The position numbers were made by a program, and so were the translations under genes. Positions 8,192-16,723 of a stretch of DNA of 58,247 nucleotides are shown here, piece by piece (the stretch's first letter is position 1; each line of letters starts with the position of its first letter). The DNA comes from Ectothiorhodospiraceae bacterium (GTDB lineage: Bacteria; Pseudomonadota; Gammaproteobacteria; Nitrococcales; Aquisalimonadaceae): the NCBI GenBank assembly GCA_020831885.1, contig JAFIFU010000018.1:1-58247 (forward strand). The letters run 5' to 3'. The notes under the pieces were generated by a model. The model ran no database searches and was not told the DNA's origin. It saw only the letters and a program-made list of their open reading frames with translations.

Positions 8192-8207
8192 GACGAGGAA
8201 GGTTTAT

Positions 8208-9521
8208 ATGGGCAGCAAACGCAAGCACAGCCGGAGCAGGAGACAGCTCCTCCAGGGCCTGGGGGCCGCCGCCGGCGCCATGGCCATACCCGGCCTGATA
8301 TCCGGCGGCCTGACCCGCACTGCCCTGGCAGCGGGCAAGGGTCGGCCGGAGACACGTTCAGCCAGGCTCGGCTTCATCGCGCTCACCGACGCGGCACCCC
8401 TGTTTGTGGCCGCGGAAAAAGGGCTGTTCGACAAGCACGGGATGACGGATGTCCAGGTGCTGAAGCAGTCATCCTGGGGCACCACGCGGGACAACCTGGT
8501 CCTTGGCTCACCCCGGGGCGGTATTGATGGTGCGCATATCCTGACACCCATGCCTTATCTCATGACCGCCGGTGCCATGAGTGAGCAGGTGGACATGGCC
8601 ATTCTGGCGCGCCTGAATCTGGCGGGCCAATGCATCTCCGTGGGCAACGAATACCGGGAGCTGCAGGTGGGCCTGGACACCTCCGGGTTCGGCAAGGCGC
8701 TGGCCGGGAAACGCGCCGGAGGAGACGAGGTACGGGCGGCGATGACCTTCCCGGGCGGTACCCACGACCTATGGATCCGTTACTGGATGGCGGCCGGCGG
8801 AATCGACCCGGACCGGGATGTCGCCACCATCGTGGTGCCACCGGCGCAGATGGTCGCCAACATGCGGGTGGGCAGCATGGACACCTTTTGCGTCTGCGAG
8901 CCCTGGAACCAGCAATTGATCAACCAGAACATCGGCTACACGGCCAATACCACCGGCGAACTGTGGCACAACCATCCGGAGAAGGCATTCGCCATGCGCG
9001 CGGACTATGTGGAGGCCAACCCCAATGCAGCCAGGGCACTGACCATGGCGGTGATGGAGGCGCAGATGTACTGCGAGGACCCGCAGAACCGCGAGGAGGT
9101 TGCGCGCATCTGCTCACGCCGCCGGTGGATCCACGCCCCCTTTGAGGACATCGTCGACCGGATGAAGGGCCATTTCGACTATGGCACCGGGCGGGTGGTG
9201 GAAAACCATCCAGACCAGATGCGGTACTGGAAGGACCACGCCTCCTACCCGTTCAGGAGCCACGACCTGTGGTTCCTGGTGGAAAACCAGCGCTGGGGCC
9301 GCTTGCCCATGGAGCTGGACCGCCAGGCCCTGATCAACCGGGTGAACCGCGAAGACATCTGGCGGAAGGCCGCCACCGCCCTGGGCGTGGATCCGGAGGA
9401 CATCCCGGACTCCACCTCCCGCGGCGTGGAAACCTTCTTCGACGGCAAGGTGTTCGACCCGGAAAACCCCGACGCCTATCTGGACAGTCTCGCCCTCAAG
9501 CATGCGTTCCGTCGCGGTTGA
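8208..9521 (+). CDS. nrtA: Tat-exported nitrate ABC transporter substrate-binding protein (NrtA family)
   Basis: Periplasmic binding protein that delivers nitrate to the NrtB/NrtD-like membrane complex. The 437-residue protein begins with a twin-arginine signal (SRRQLLQG followed by an Ala/Gly-rich hydrophobic stretch, cleavage likely after ALA near residue 40). The mature part matches the NrtA/CmpA family (LGFIALTDAAPLFVAAEKGLF near the start). The frame is open 123 codons further upstream, but that part crosses the leader terminator. The ATG at 8208 has GAGGAAGG just before it. First gene of the transporter operon. Whether nitrite or cyanate is also bound cannot be told. Confidence 0.92.
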   Translation: MGSKRKHSRSRRQLLQGLGAAAGAMAIPGLISGGLTRTALAAGKGRPETRSARLGFIALTDAAPLFVAAEKGLFDKHGMTDVQVLKQSSWGTTRDNLVLGSPRGGIDGAHILTPMPYLMTAGAMSEQVDMAILARLNLAGQCISVGNEYRELQVGLDTSGFGKALAGKRAGGDEVRAAMTFPGGTHDLWIRYWMAAGGIDPDRDVATIVVPPAQMVANMRVGSMDTFCVCEPWNQQLINQNIGYTANTTGELWHNHPEKAFAMRADYVEANPNAARALTMAVMEAQMYCEDPQNREEVARICSRRRWIHAPFEDIVDRMKGHFDYGTGRVVENHPDQMRYWKDHASYPFRSHDLWFLVENQRWGRLPMELDRQALINRVNREDIWRKAATALGVDPEDIPDSTSRGVETFFDGKVFDPENPDAYLDSLALKHAFRRG

Positions 9522-9539
9522 CGGGAAAGGAGAATCATC

Positions 9540-10394
9540 ATGAGCATACCCGGCATGAACCAGACCGGTGCGGGCGAACCCGCGCCCACCGCCATGCACA
9601 AGCACTGGGAACGGTTACGCGGCGTGCTGCTGGATACCGTGCTGCCGCCGGTGGTGGTCGGGGGCCTGCTCCTGCTGCTATGGGAGCTGCTCAGTACACA
9701 ATCGGGCTCCACATTGCCGCCGCCCTCCCGGGTTGTCGCTGACACCCGGGAACTGATCGTCCACCCCTTCTACAACCATGGCGGGAACGACGTGGGCATG
9801 GGCTGGCAGATTCTGGCCAGCCTGGAACGGGTGGCCTACGGCTACCTGCTGGCTGTCATCGCGGGAATCAGCCTGGGCGTGCTGGTGGGCAAGTCCACCT
9901 GGGCCATGCGCGGGCTGGATCCGATTTTCCAGGTCCTGCGCACCGTGCCACCACTGGCCTGGCTGCCGATCTCACTGGCCGCGTTCCAGGCCAGTAATCC
10001 GTCCGCCATCTTCGTGATCTTCATCACTGCCATCTGGCCCATCATCATCAACACCTCGGTGGGGGTGCGGAATATCCCGGAGGACTACCAGAATGTGGCC
10101 CGGGTGCTGCGGCTCAACGGCTGGGAGAACTTCACCAGAATCATGCTGCCTGCCGCCGCCCCCTACGTGTTCTCCGGCCTGCGCATCGGTATCGGATTGT
10201 CCTGGCTGGCCATCGTGGCAGCGGAGATGTTGATCGGCGGCATCGGCATCGGTTTCTTCATCTGGGACGCCTGGAATGCGTCCATGATCAGCGACATCGT
10301 TCTGGCCCTGATCTACGTGGGTATCGTCGGCTTCCTGCTGGACCGGCTCGTGGCCCTGCTGGGCAGACTCGTCACCCGCGGCACCGCTGTCTAA
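9540..10394 (+). CDS. nrtB: Nitrate ABC transporter permease
   Basis: Inner-membrane channel subunit. The 284-residue protein has an N-terminal hydrophobic helix (residues about 29-50), further membrane segments, and the cytoplasmic loop EDYQNVARVLRLNGWENFTR, which contains the ABC-permease coupling (EAA-type) element. An AAGGAG ribosome site precedes the ATG. It lies 18 bp after nrtA and 10 bp before the ATPase gene. Assignment to nitrate rests mainly on the neighbours, since the taurine and nitrate permeases of this superfamily look alike. Confidence 0.9.
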   Translation: MSIPGMNQTGAGEPAPTAMHKHWERLRGVLLDTVLPPVVVGGLLLLLWELLSTQSGSTLPPPSRVVADTRELIVHPFYNHGGNDVGMGWQILASLERVAYGYLLAVIAGISLGVLVGKSTWAMRGLDPIFQVLRTVPPLAWLPISLAAFQASNPSAIFVIFITAIWPIIINTSVGVRNIPEDYQNVARVLRLNGWENFTRIMLPAAAPYVFSGLRIGIGLSWLAIVAAEMLIGGIGIGFFIWDAWNASMISDIVLALIYVGIVGFLLDRLVALLGRLVTRGTAV

Positions 10395-10404
10395 GGAGCT
10401 TGTC

Positions 10405-11256
10405 ATGACTGCACGCTATCTGATCATCGAAAACATTCACAAGACATTCACCCAGGGGCAGACGTCCACACCCGTACTGGAGGATGTGAGTCTGCAGGTG
10501 GAGCGAGGGGAATACATATCCATCATCGGCCACTCGGGCTGCGGAAAATCGACCGTACTGAACATCGTGGCCGGTCTGATCCCCGCCAGCAGCGGTCATG
10601 TGATCCTGGCCGGCAAGGAAGTGAACAGCCCGGGGCCGGATCGGAGCCTGGTATTCCAGAACCACTCACTGCTGCCCTGGCTGACCGTGTACGAGAACGT
10701 GGCCCTGGCGGTAAACAAGGTCTGCCGGCATATGAACAAGGCCCGGCGCCATGAATGGATACTGCACAACCTGGAAATGGTGGGCATGTCCCATGCGCTC
10801 CACCAACGCCCGGCGGAGATCTCCGGCGGCATGAAGCAGCGTGTGGGAATCGCCCGCGCCCTGGCCATGGAACCCAAACTGCTCTTGCTGGACGAGCCCT
10901 TCGGCGCACTGGATGCGCTGACCCGGGCCCATCTGCAGGACGAGGTCATGCGTATCCAGGCGGAGCTGAACAATACCGTGCTGATGATCACCCATGACGT
11001 GGACGAGGCCGTTCTGCTTTCGGACCGCATCGTGATGATGACCAATGGCCCACGGGCCACCATCGGCACAGTGCTGGACGTGGATCTGCCCCGGCCGCGC
11101 AACCGGATCCAGCTGGCGAGTGATCCGCGCTACAACCACTACCGCCGCGAGATCCTGGCTTTCCTGCACCAGCGTCAGCGCAAGGTGGAACCGCTACACG
11201 CCTCCAGCCCCCCGGGCGAGCGCGCGGCGGATTCCAGGGCGGCCCGGAGCGCATGA
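10405..11256 (+). CDS. nrtD: Nitrate ABC transporter ATP-binding protein
   Basis: Cytoplasmic ATPase that drives the nitrate importer. The 283-residue protein has Walker A GHSGCGKST, the signature ISGGMKQRVG and Walker B LLLLDEPFGALD, followed by ITHDVDEAV (switch His). An AAGGAG site lies 8 bases before the ATG. There is no NrtC-like fusion (ATPase joined to a binding domain), so one ATPase probably serves as a homodimer. The C-terminal tail of about 25 residues is low complexity. Confidence 0.92.
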   Translation: MTARYLIIENIHKTFTQGQTSTPVLEDVSLQVERGEYISIIGHSGCGKSTVLNIVAGLIPASSGHVILAGKEVNSPGPDRSLVFQNHSLLPWLTVYENVALAVNKVCRHMNKARRHEWILHNLEMVGMSHALHQRPAEISGGMKQRVGIARALAMEPKLLLLDEPFGALDALTRAHLQDEVMRIQAELNNTVLMITHDVDEAVLLSDRIVMMTNGPRATIGTVLDVDLPRPRNRIQLASDPRYNHYRREILAFLHQRQRKVEPLHASSPPGERAADSRAARSA

Positions 11257-11267
11257 CCCCCTGACAG

Positions 11268-11300
11268 CGGTTGCAGCCCGTGTGCCGGGGGCTGCAACCG
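11268..11300. terminator. Hairpin between convergent nrtD and nasR
   Basis: A 12-bp perfect stem (CGGTTGCAGCCC with GGGCTGCAACCG, loop 9 bases) lies in the 73-bp gap between two converging genes. It has no T tract on either side. It is probably a shared transcription end or a 3'-end stabilising structure. Confidence 0.6.
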
Positions 11301-11329
11301 GCAGACACCCTGGCGGCGGCGTCTTCACA

Positions 11330-12622
11330 TCAGCCCCGCTCCCGGAAAATGTCCGACATGGCGATGGTGTCCCGGGCCACGTCCGCCAGTTTGCGGCTTT
11401 GCGCCATGGCCACCTCCCGCAGGAAGCGGTAGGCCTGATCCTCGTTTATCCGGCGGTGTCGCATGATCAGCCCCTTGGCCTTTTCGATCGCCTTGCGGTC
11501 GGCCAGGGCAGCGCGGGCCTGCTCCAGCTCTTCGGACATGGTCTGCAGGCGCGCGGACTGGCTACGGACCAGGTCGATCAGGGAGCGCCCCAACTGCGGG
11601 CTGGCACAACCCGTATCCACGGCTTCCCCTCCGGGCGCTGCGCCGCGATCAAAGAAGACCGCCAGCGCCCCGGTATCCGGCGGCGTTGCTGTCAGTGCGT
11701 CCAGGTGGTTCCGATGGGATTCCAGATCCCGCCGGGCCTCGGCGATCCTGCGTCGACACAATGCCATCAGGCCATGCTCCACGCGGTCCTCGATCTGGCG
11801 GAGGGCATCGATGCGTTCCGAGGTGACCCGGAACCAGACATCACTGAGCGCCCGATCCACCGCGCCTTTCATGGCTCCGCTGAAAGCGATACGGCGCAGC
11901 CGCTCCAGCTCCGCCGGGGCCTCGGCACCACGGGCGTTCCACCACTCCCCCAGCTGTGTCTGATCGGCGAAGTCGGCGAACACCTGAAAACAGCGTTCCT
12001 GGTGATCGATAAGATGCCGCAGGCGCTCCGACAGACTGTTGCTGAAGCCGCCCCGGGCGAAACCTCCGACCCCCACGGCCCGTTCCTGACCCGCCAGTTC
12101 CTTGCCCTGCATCAGGTGAAACAGCGCCACCAACGCCCGGGAGACATCCGGGTCGGCAGCGGCATCCGCTGCCTCGAACACCAGCGCCAGGAGGCTTTGC
12201 ACCAGCGCGCTGTAACCGTCGATCACCGCTTCCGGCTGCAACGAAAGCTCACGGACCCGCTCACGCACCGTGCACAGTTCCTCCAGCCCATGCAATGCGT
12301 AAGCAATCCGGCTCAGCAACCGGCTGTTGCCCGGCACGCCGGCCAGGTCCGAATCCACCTGGGCAAGCCGGTCGCGGAACGCCCCTTCCGCCTCCCGTGT
12401 GATCTGCACAAGTGCCGGAAGGCGATCCCGGCACCGCTCTCCCCCGGATGCCACATACAGATTCGAGATGCCCCGTTCCCGCTGCATGGCGTGGACCAGC
12501 TCGCTGACGGCAGTGACCACCTGCCCCATGCGCAGCAAGTGTTCCAGCCCCAGGATCTCGCACCGTTTTGATGCAAGCAGGTACGCGGCAGCCGCGCCGC
12601 GATTACGATACCCGTCGTCCAT
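11330..12622 (-). CDS. nasR: Nitrate-sensing transcription antiterminator (NIT domain + ANTAR domain)
   Basis: RNA-binding regulator that lets RNA polymerase read through leader terminators when nitrate or nitrite is bound. The 430-residue protein has an all-helical N-terminal NIT-type sensor (about residues 30-310, beginning near MQRERGISNLY, the usual start of the nitrate-sensing fold) and a C-terminal ANTAR domain (about 365-425, DRKAIEKAKGLIMRHRRINE, then YRFLREVAM). A GGAGGG ribosome site lies 8 bases before the ATG. It converges on the nrtABD genes. The two attenuated leaders upstream of nirB and nrtA are its likely targets. Klebsiella NasR is the functional model; regulation here is inferred. 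Confidence 0.92.
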   Translation of the reverse strand: MDDGYRNRGAAAAYLLASKRCEILGLEHLLRMGQVVTAVSELVHAMQRERGISNLYVASGGERCRDRLPALVQITREAEGAFRDRLAQVDSDLAGVPGNSRLLSRIAYALHGLEELCTVRERVRELSLQPEAVIDGYSALVQSLLALVFEAADAAADPDVSRALVALFHLMQGKELAGQERAVGVGGFARGGFSNSLSERLRHLIDHQERCFQVFADFADQTQLGEWWNARGAEAPAELERLRRIAFSGAMKGAVDRALSDVWFRVTSERIDALRQIEDRVEHGLMALCRRRIAEARRDLESHRNHLDALTATPPDTGALAVFFDRGAAPGGEAVDTGCASPQLGRSLIDLVRSQSARLQTMSEELEQARAALADRKAIEKAKGLIMRHRRINEDQAYRFLREVAMAQSRKLADVARDTIAMSDIFRERG

Positions 12623-12672
12623 GGTCGTGACCCTCCGTTTGCTCCGGTATACCGAAGCAAGATCAGGGCCAG

Positions 12673-13140
12673 TCAGCAGCGGTCCTCATCGTCCACCGCA
12701 ATGTCAAAATGGAGGACATCCTCCCGGACGCCCAGCTTCGTGTACAGGGCAATGGCGGGTTCATCACCCAGATCCGCCTGGACGAATACCACATAGGCTC
12801 CCCGGGCCGCGGCGATCCTGCGCAACTGCCGTATCAGGGCCGTGGCAATGCCCTGTCGCCGGTGCGCCTCGGCCACCGCCAGATCGTAGATGTAGATCTC
12901 GCTGCGGGGCTGCTCGAACTTTCGCAGCTCATAGGCGGCTATGCCGCCAATCACCTGATCACGCTGCATGGCCACCAATGCGATGAAGGATTCACCGCCC
13001 AGCAGCCGGCGCAGATAGTCCGCGTCCGGGCGATGGGCGCCATAGACCTCGGGTTCGTCGAAGGCCTCGCCGAACATGGTCAGCAGACCCTCCATCAGGC
13101 CAAGGTCGTGCGGCCCGAGCTGGCGCAGGCGAATGCTCAC
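12673..13140 (-). CDS. AAC(3)-I-type aminoglycoside 3-N-acetyltransferase homologue (GNAT)
   Basis: A 155-residue GNAT acetyltransferase that strongly resembles the AAC(3)-I family. The run KFEQPRSEIYIYDLAV (about residues 74-89), the acetyl-CoA loop RRQGIATALI (94-103) and the ending ALYTKLGVREDVLHFDI are the family hallmarks as I remember them. Known AAC(3)-I enzymes acetylate the 3-amino group of gentamicin-type drugs. Whether this chromosomal copy does so, or acts on a native amine, is unknown. The start is GTG; its stop-start overlap with the osmC-like gene (GTGA, 4 bp) means coupled translation. No integron, IS or cassette site is visible nearby, so it looks resident rather than acquired. 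Confidence 0.85.
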   Translation of the reverse strand: MSIRLRQLGPHDLGLMEGLLTMFGEAFDEPEVYGAHRPDADYLRRLLGGESFIALVAMQRDQVIGGIAAYELRKFEQPRSEIYIYDLAVAEAHRRQGIATALIRQLRRIAAARGAYVVFVQADLGDEPAIALYTKLGVREDVLHFDIAVDDEDRC

Positions 13141-13640
13141 GATGACCCACCGTTTCCGGTTCCGGCGTCCCGGAGGATCTCCGGTTCACACACCACGGGG
13201 AAATTCACCGAATTGGCGATGAAGCACAGCTGGTGGGCGCGCTCGTGCAACTGCCGGGCCTGCTGGTGGTGGGCCATGTCCGCGACCACCACCCGGGGAC
13301 GGAGCACGACCCGCTGGAAGCGCCCGCCGCCATCCGCATCCTGCACCATGACCCCCTGGGCGTCATCCACGTAATCCACCACGCGGATTCCGGCTTCCGC
13401 GCACAGGTGCAGATACCACAGCATGTGGCAGGCGGAGAGGGAACTGACCAGGAGATCCTCCGGATTGTACCGGCTTGCATCGCCCAGGAACGCGGGGTCC
13501 GCGGAGCCCGCCAGCGGCGGCTTGCCGCCCGCCGTGATCGTGTGGGCCCGGTCGTACTCCCGGTAACCGCTGGTGCCGGACCCCCGATTCCCCGTCCACT
13601 GGATCCGAACGGTGTACTGGTGCCTGTGCCTGCTAACCAT
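13137..13640 (-). CDS. OsmC/Ohr family protein
   Basis: A 167-residue OsmC-fold protein, a family of thiol-dependent peroxidases that reduce organic hydroperoxides. Both family cysteines are present (Cys71 in SLSACHMLWYL and Cys139 in HQLCFIANS). The frame is open 18 codons upstream, but the ATG at 13640 has a G-rich ribosome site (GGGGG) a few bases away and starts right at the domain (MVSRHRHQYTVRIQW). The gene overlaps the downstream acetyltransferase by 4 bp and follows the cardiolipin synthase gene on the same strand by about 50 bp. Confidence 0.88.
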   Translation of the reverse strand: MVSRHRHQYTVRIQWTGNRGSGTSGYREYDRAHTITAGGKPPLAGSADPAFLGDASRYNPEDLLVSSLSACHMLWYLHLCAEAGIRVVDYVDDAQGVMVQDADGGGRFQRVVLRPRVVVADMAHHQQARQLHERAHQLCFIANSVNFPVVCEPEILRDAGTGNGGSS

Positions 13641-13690
13641 GAGACCCCCGTTCCGCCCGCGCCTCGGGCCCGGACGCCGCCCTCGCCGAT

Positions 13691-15115
13691 TCAAAGATAC
13701 GGCATCAGCAGTCGCGCCACCCCGTCACGCAGGCGCAGCGCAAGATTGCGCTCGTTGAGATGTTCCAGAGTGAGTTGGTGTGCATGGGCGATCCGCGTGT
13801 TCACCCGGGCCGCCAGGCCCGTGGCCAGCTTGGGGTCGTAACACTCCACGTTGAATTCGAAATTCAGCCGCAGACTGCGCGGATCCCAATTGGATGAACC
13901 CAGAAACGTCCAGCAGTCGTCCACCACCATGAGCTTGGTATGATCGAACGGTCTCCCGGTAAACCATATCCGGCAGCCGTATCCCAGGACCTGGCGGATC
14001 TGGCCCATGACAGCCCAGTGCACGAAGGGCAGATTATTGTGCGCCGGCAGGACGATGTCCACCTGCACGCCGCGCAGGGCCGCCAGATTCAGGGCTGCCG
14101 CCAGGGTGCTGTCCGGCAGGAAATACGGGGTGACCACACGGATGGTATGCCGGGCGCAGGTGATGCCTCCATGCAGGGCCATCTGGTGCTTCAGCAGATT
14201 GTCATCGGGACCCCCGCGGATGCCCCGGGCCACCACGTCGCCCACCGCCTCCAGCTCCGGGAACCAACGCCGGCCCTCCAGACGTTCGCCGGAGGAAAAC
14301 AGCCAATCCTCGTAGAACACTTCCTGCAGTTGCCGCACCACGGGACCGCGGAAGCGGAAATGAATGTCCCGTGTGGCCCGTCGACCGGAATCCAGCATGT
14401 GATTCTGGCGGATATTCATTCCGCCGGTGAAGCCGATGCGGCCATCCACCACCAGCAACTTGCGATGGTTCCGCAGATTAAGGCCGATGAAACGGGCCGG
14501 AAAACTGGGGAAGAACCGTGCCACCGAGACACCACGCCGCCGCAGATGGCCCACCATGGATGGCCAGGTGTACCGCTCGCCGGCGTTATCGATGAGTACA
14601 CGCACTTCCACGCCGCGCCTGACCGCGGCCTCCAGCGCATCGGCGAAAGCGCGACCGACACGGTCGTTGCCGAAGATGTAGGTTGCCAGCGTGACGCTCT
14701 GGCGTGCGTCATTGATGGCCTCCAACATGGCGGGATAGGCTTGCTCGCCGTCCACCAGGTGATCCACCGCATTGCCGGCAACCAGCGGCCGCGCCGTGAT
14801 CCGGTTCATGGTGCTGGCCAGTGCACCCAGGTGCGCGCGGTTGGCGGGCAGTCGCTGCAACAGGCCGGAAACGTCGATGTTATGCGGCGACTGATACCGG
14901 CTCAATTCGATCCGCCGCAGCGCGTGCGCCCTGCGGCGGATACGGTTGATCCCGAACAGCAGGTAAAGCACCGTGCCGAACACGGGAAGCAGCCAGATGA
15001 GCACCACCCAGGTGGTGGCGCTGCGCGGCTCCCGCTTGCTGAGCACGGCGTGCGCTGACGCCAGGAGTGATGTGACGGGAACGAGGATTGCGACCAGGCT
15101 GTACCAAAGATCCAT
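13691..15115 (-). CDS. cls: Cardiolipin synthase, phospholipase D type
   Basis: Inner-membrane enzyme that condenses phosphatidylglycerol into cardiolipin. The 474-residue protein has two N-terminal membrane helices (residues about 5-22 and 35-53) and two HxK-type PLD motifs: HRKLLVVDGRIGFTGGMN (His217, Lys219) and DHTKLMVVDD followed by FLGSSNWDPRS (about residues 390-410). The length matches the family. The DWxxxRS-type ending of the second motif is intact. Confidence 0.93.
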   Translation of the reverse strand: MDLWYSLVAILVPVTSLLASAHAVLSKREPRSATTWVVLIWLLPVFGTVLYLLFGINRIRRRAHALRRIELSRYQSPHNIDVSGLLQRLPANRAHLGALASTMNRITARPLVAGNAVDHLVDGEQAYPAMLEAINDARQSVTLATYIFGNDRVGRAFADALEAAVRRGVEVRVLIDNAGERYTWPSMVGHLRRRGVSVARFFPSFPARFIGLNLRNHRKLLVVDGRIGFTGGMNIRQNHMLDSGRRATRDIHFRFRGPVVRQLQEVFYEDWLFSSGERLEGRRWFPELEAVGDVVARGIRGGPDDNLLKHQMALHGGITCARHTIRVVTPYFLPDSTLAAALNLAALRGVQVDIVLPAHNNLPFVHWAVMGQIRQVLGYGCRIWFTGRPFDHTKLMVVDDCWTFLGSSNWDPRSLRLNFEFNVECYDPKLATGLAARVNTRIAHAHQLTLEHLNERNLALRLRDGVARLLMPYL

Positions 15116-15144
15116 GATGGGGCACCGGGCCCGGGACCTCCCTG

Positions 15145-16026
15145 TCAGTCAAGCGCGAAGTGCGCCACGATGCCGAGAAAAACGATACCGCCCAGGACAT
15201 TGTTGTTGAGGAATGCGCGGAAGCAGTCCTCGCGCTCGCGGTTGCGCATCAACCACTGCTGGTAGAGGAACAAGCCCGCCGCCACCAACAGCCCCAGGTA
15301 CCAGGCCCAGCCCAATCCCGACTGACGACCCGCCAGCATCAGCGTGATCAGCATCAGCACCTGCAGAACACCCACCATGAAGCGGTCCGCCTCACCGAAC
15401 AAGACGGCGGTGGATTTCACCCCGATTTTCAGGTCGTCGTCCCGGTCCACCATCGCGTACTGGGTATCGTACACGGTAGCCCAGAGCACGGCTGCAATAA
15501 ACAGCAGCCAGGCCACGGGCGGAACGGCGCCGGTCTGGGCGGCAAAAGCCATGGGCACGGCCCAGCCGAAGGCCGCCCCCAGATGCACCTGCGGCAGGTG
15601 CGTGTAACGCTTCATGAACGGATAGGTGGCGGCCAGCGCCACCGCCACGAAGGAGAGCAGGATGGTCAGCCGGTTCATCAGGAGCACAAGACCAAAGGCC
15701 ACCAGACAGAGCAGCACGAACAGCGCGAGCGCCTCCCGTTCGCTGACCTTGCCCTGAGCCATGGGTCGGTGCCGGGTACGCTTCACGTGACCGTCGATAT
15801 CGCGATCGGCGAAATCGTTGATCACGCAGCCTGCGGCGCGCATCACCAGCACCCCCAGCACGAATACCACCAGGACCCGCAGGTCCGGGAAGCCCTCCGC
15901 GGCAATCCACAACGCCCAGAGCATGGGCCAGAGCAGCAGGAAATTGCCGATGGGCCGGTCGAGCCGCGCCAGGCGCGCGTACTGCACCAGGCGATCCTGC
16001 AAGACACTTCCCTGGATGACCGTCAT
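15145..16026 (-). CDS. ubiA: 4-hydroxybenzoate polyprenyltransferase
   Basis: Second step of ubiquinone biosynthesis: attaches the polyprenyl tail to 4-hydroxybenzoate in the inner membrane. The 293-residue protein has the two Asp-rich substrate motifs, NDFADRDID and [12 protein letters not shown], and 8-9 hydrophobic helices. The open frame runs far upstream in the wrong frame over ubiC. The ATG at 16026 overlaps the ubiC stop (ATGA) and has GGAG 8 bases upstream, so it is the start. Translationally coupled to ubiC. Confidence 0.95.
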   Translation of the reverse strand: MTVIQGSVLQDRLVQYARLARLDRPIGNFLLLWPMLWALWIAAEGFPDLRVLVVFVLGVLVMRAAGCVINDFADRDIDGHVKRTRHRPMAQGKVSEREALALFVLLCLVAFGLVLLMNRLTILLSFVAVALAATYPFMKRYTHLPQVHLGAAFGWAVPMAFAAQTGAVPPVAWLLFIAAVLWATVYDTQYAMVDRDDDLKIGVKSTAVLFGEADRFMVGVLQVLMLITLMLAGRQSGLGWAWYLGLLVAAGLFLYQQWLMRNREREDCFRAFLNNNVLGGIVFLGIVAHFALD

Positions 16027-16568
16027 AGGAACAACTCCGGCAAAAACACTTCTGCGACCAGCAACGGACGCCGATTGAGCCAATGCACCCGCCGCCGCGC
16101 CCAGCGCGGCCCCGGCCGGTCGACGCCCAGCCCGCGCATCCGCCGCAGCAGCCAGCTGTCCTGGTGCAGGCGGGCCACTTCCAGTGCATCGCGCTCGGTG
16201 CCGCCCCAGGCGAACAACAGCTCCCCCAGCGGGCGGGCACCCAGCATCCGCAAGGCCCTGTTCTCGCCTACCAGCGATCGCCCCGGAATCACCGAACGCG
16301 CGAACACCAGCGGTTGTCCGCCGCAGCACAGGGCCACTTCCCGCACCCAGGCATAGCGACGCCGGTGCAACCGCAGACGCCTGACCTCGTCCAGGCCTGG
16401 ACGCCTCCACCCTTCGGCAAGCACCTGCACGGCGAAACGCCCCGGGCAGCGCGTACGCAGCCGCGCGGTCAGGGACAGGGTGCCACACAGCCAGGAATCG
16501 ATCAGCGGATCGGCACACCGGCCCAGGCCCGGGGGTCCGATCCACCATGGTGGCAATTGCTGACGCAC
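16023..16568 (-). CDS. ubiC: Chorismate pyruvate-lyase
   Basis: First committed step of ubiquinone synthesis, chorismate to 4-hydroxybenzoate plus pyruvate, in the cytoplasm. The 181-residue protein carries the family pattern [20 protein letters not shown] and [15 protein letters not shown] chose the GTG at 16568 ([11 protein letters not shown]) because a GGGAG ribosome site lies 4 bases upstream and the length then fits the family; an in-frame ATG lies 34 codons further upstream. It overlaps ubiA by 4 bp and diverges from glnS. Confidence 0.88.
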   Translation of the reverse strand: MRQQLPPWWIGPPGLGRCADPLIDSWLCGTLSLTARLRTRCPGRFAVQVLAEGWRRPGLDEVRRLRLHRRRYAWVREVALCCGGQPLVFARSVIPGRSLVGENRALRMLGARPLGELLFAWGGTERDALEVARLHQDSWLLRRMRGLGVDRPGPRWARRRVHWLNRRPLLVAEVFLPELFL

Positions 16569-16676
16569 GACACTCCCTCGAATGGCCGGCTTTCGATGCC
16601 GGCGCAGTATCGCATGCGCGGCCGGCAGAACCGAAACCGGGGACGCCGCCCACCCGAATCCGCGCCACAAAGCAGG

Positions 16677-16682
16677 TATAAT
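16677..16682 (+). promoter_or_regulatory. Possible -10 box of glnS
   Basis: A perfect TATAAT lies 41 bases before the glnS ATG in an otherwise GC-rich gap. No good -35 hexamer is visible 16-18 bases upstream (CCGAAT at the expected place), so the assignment rests on the -10 alone. Confidence 0.4.
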
Positions 16683-16723
16683 GCCCGCCTCATTGGCTTA
16701 TTCGGGCAAGGGCCGCGGACCTC

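Larger units (their letters stand above)
7655..8207. promoter_or_regulatory. Divergent nirB / nrtA control region (553 bp, no gene)
   Basis: No protein gene is supported here. The frames that cross it are upstream extensions of nirB and nrtA and run through clear regulatory structures. The contents are two candidate sigma-54 promoters facing outward, one NtrC-like dyad, a 7-bp hairpin at 8050-8067 next to the nrtA promoter, and leader attenuators on both sides. The individual elements are listed separately. Confidence 0.75.
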
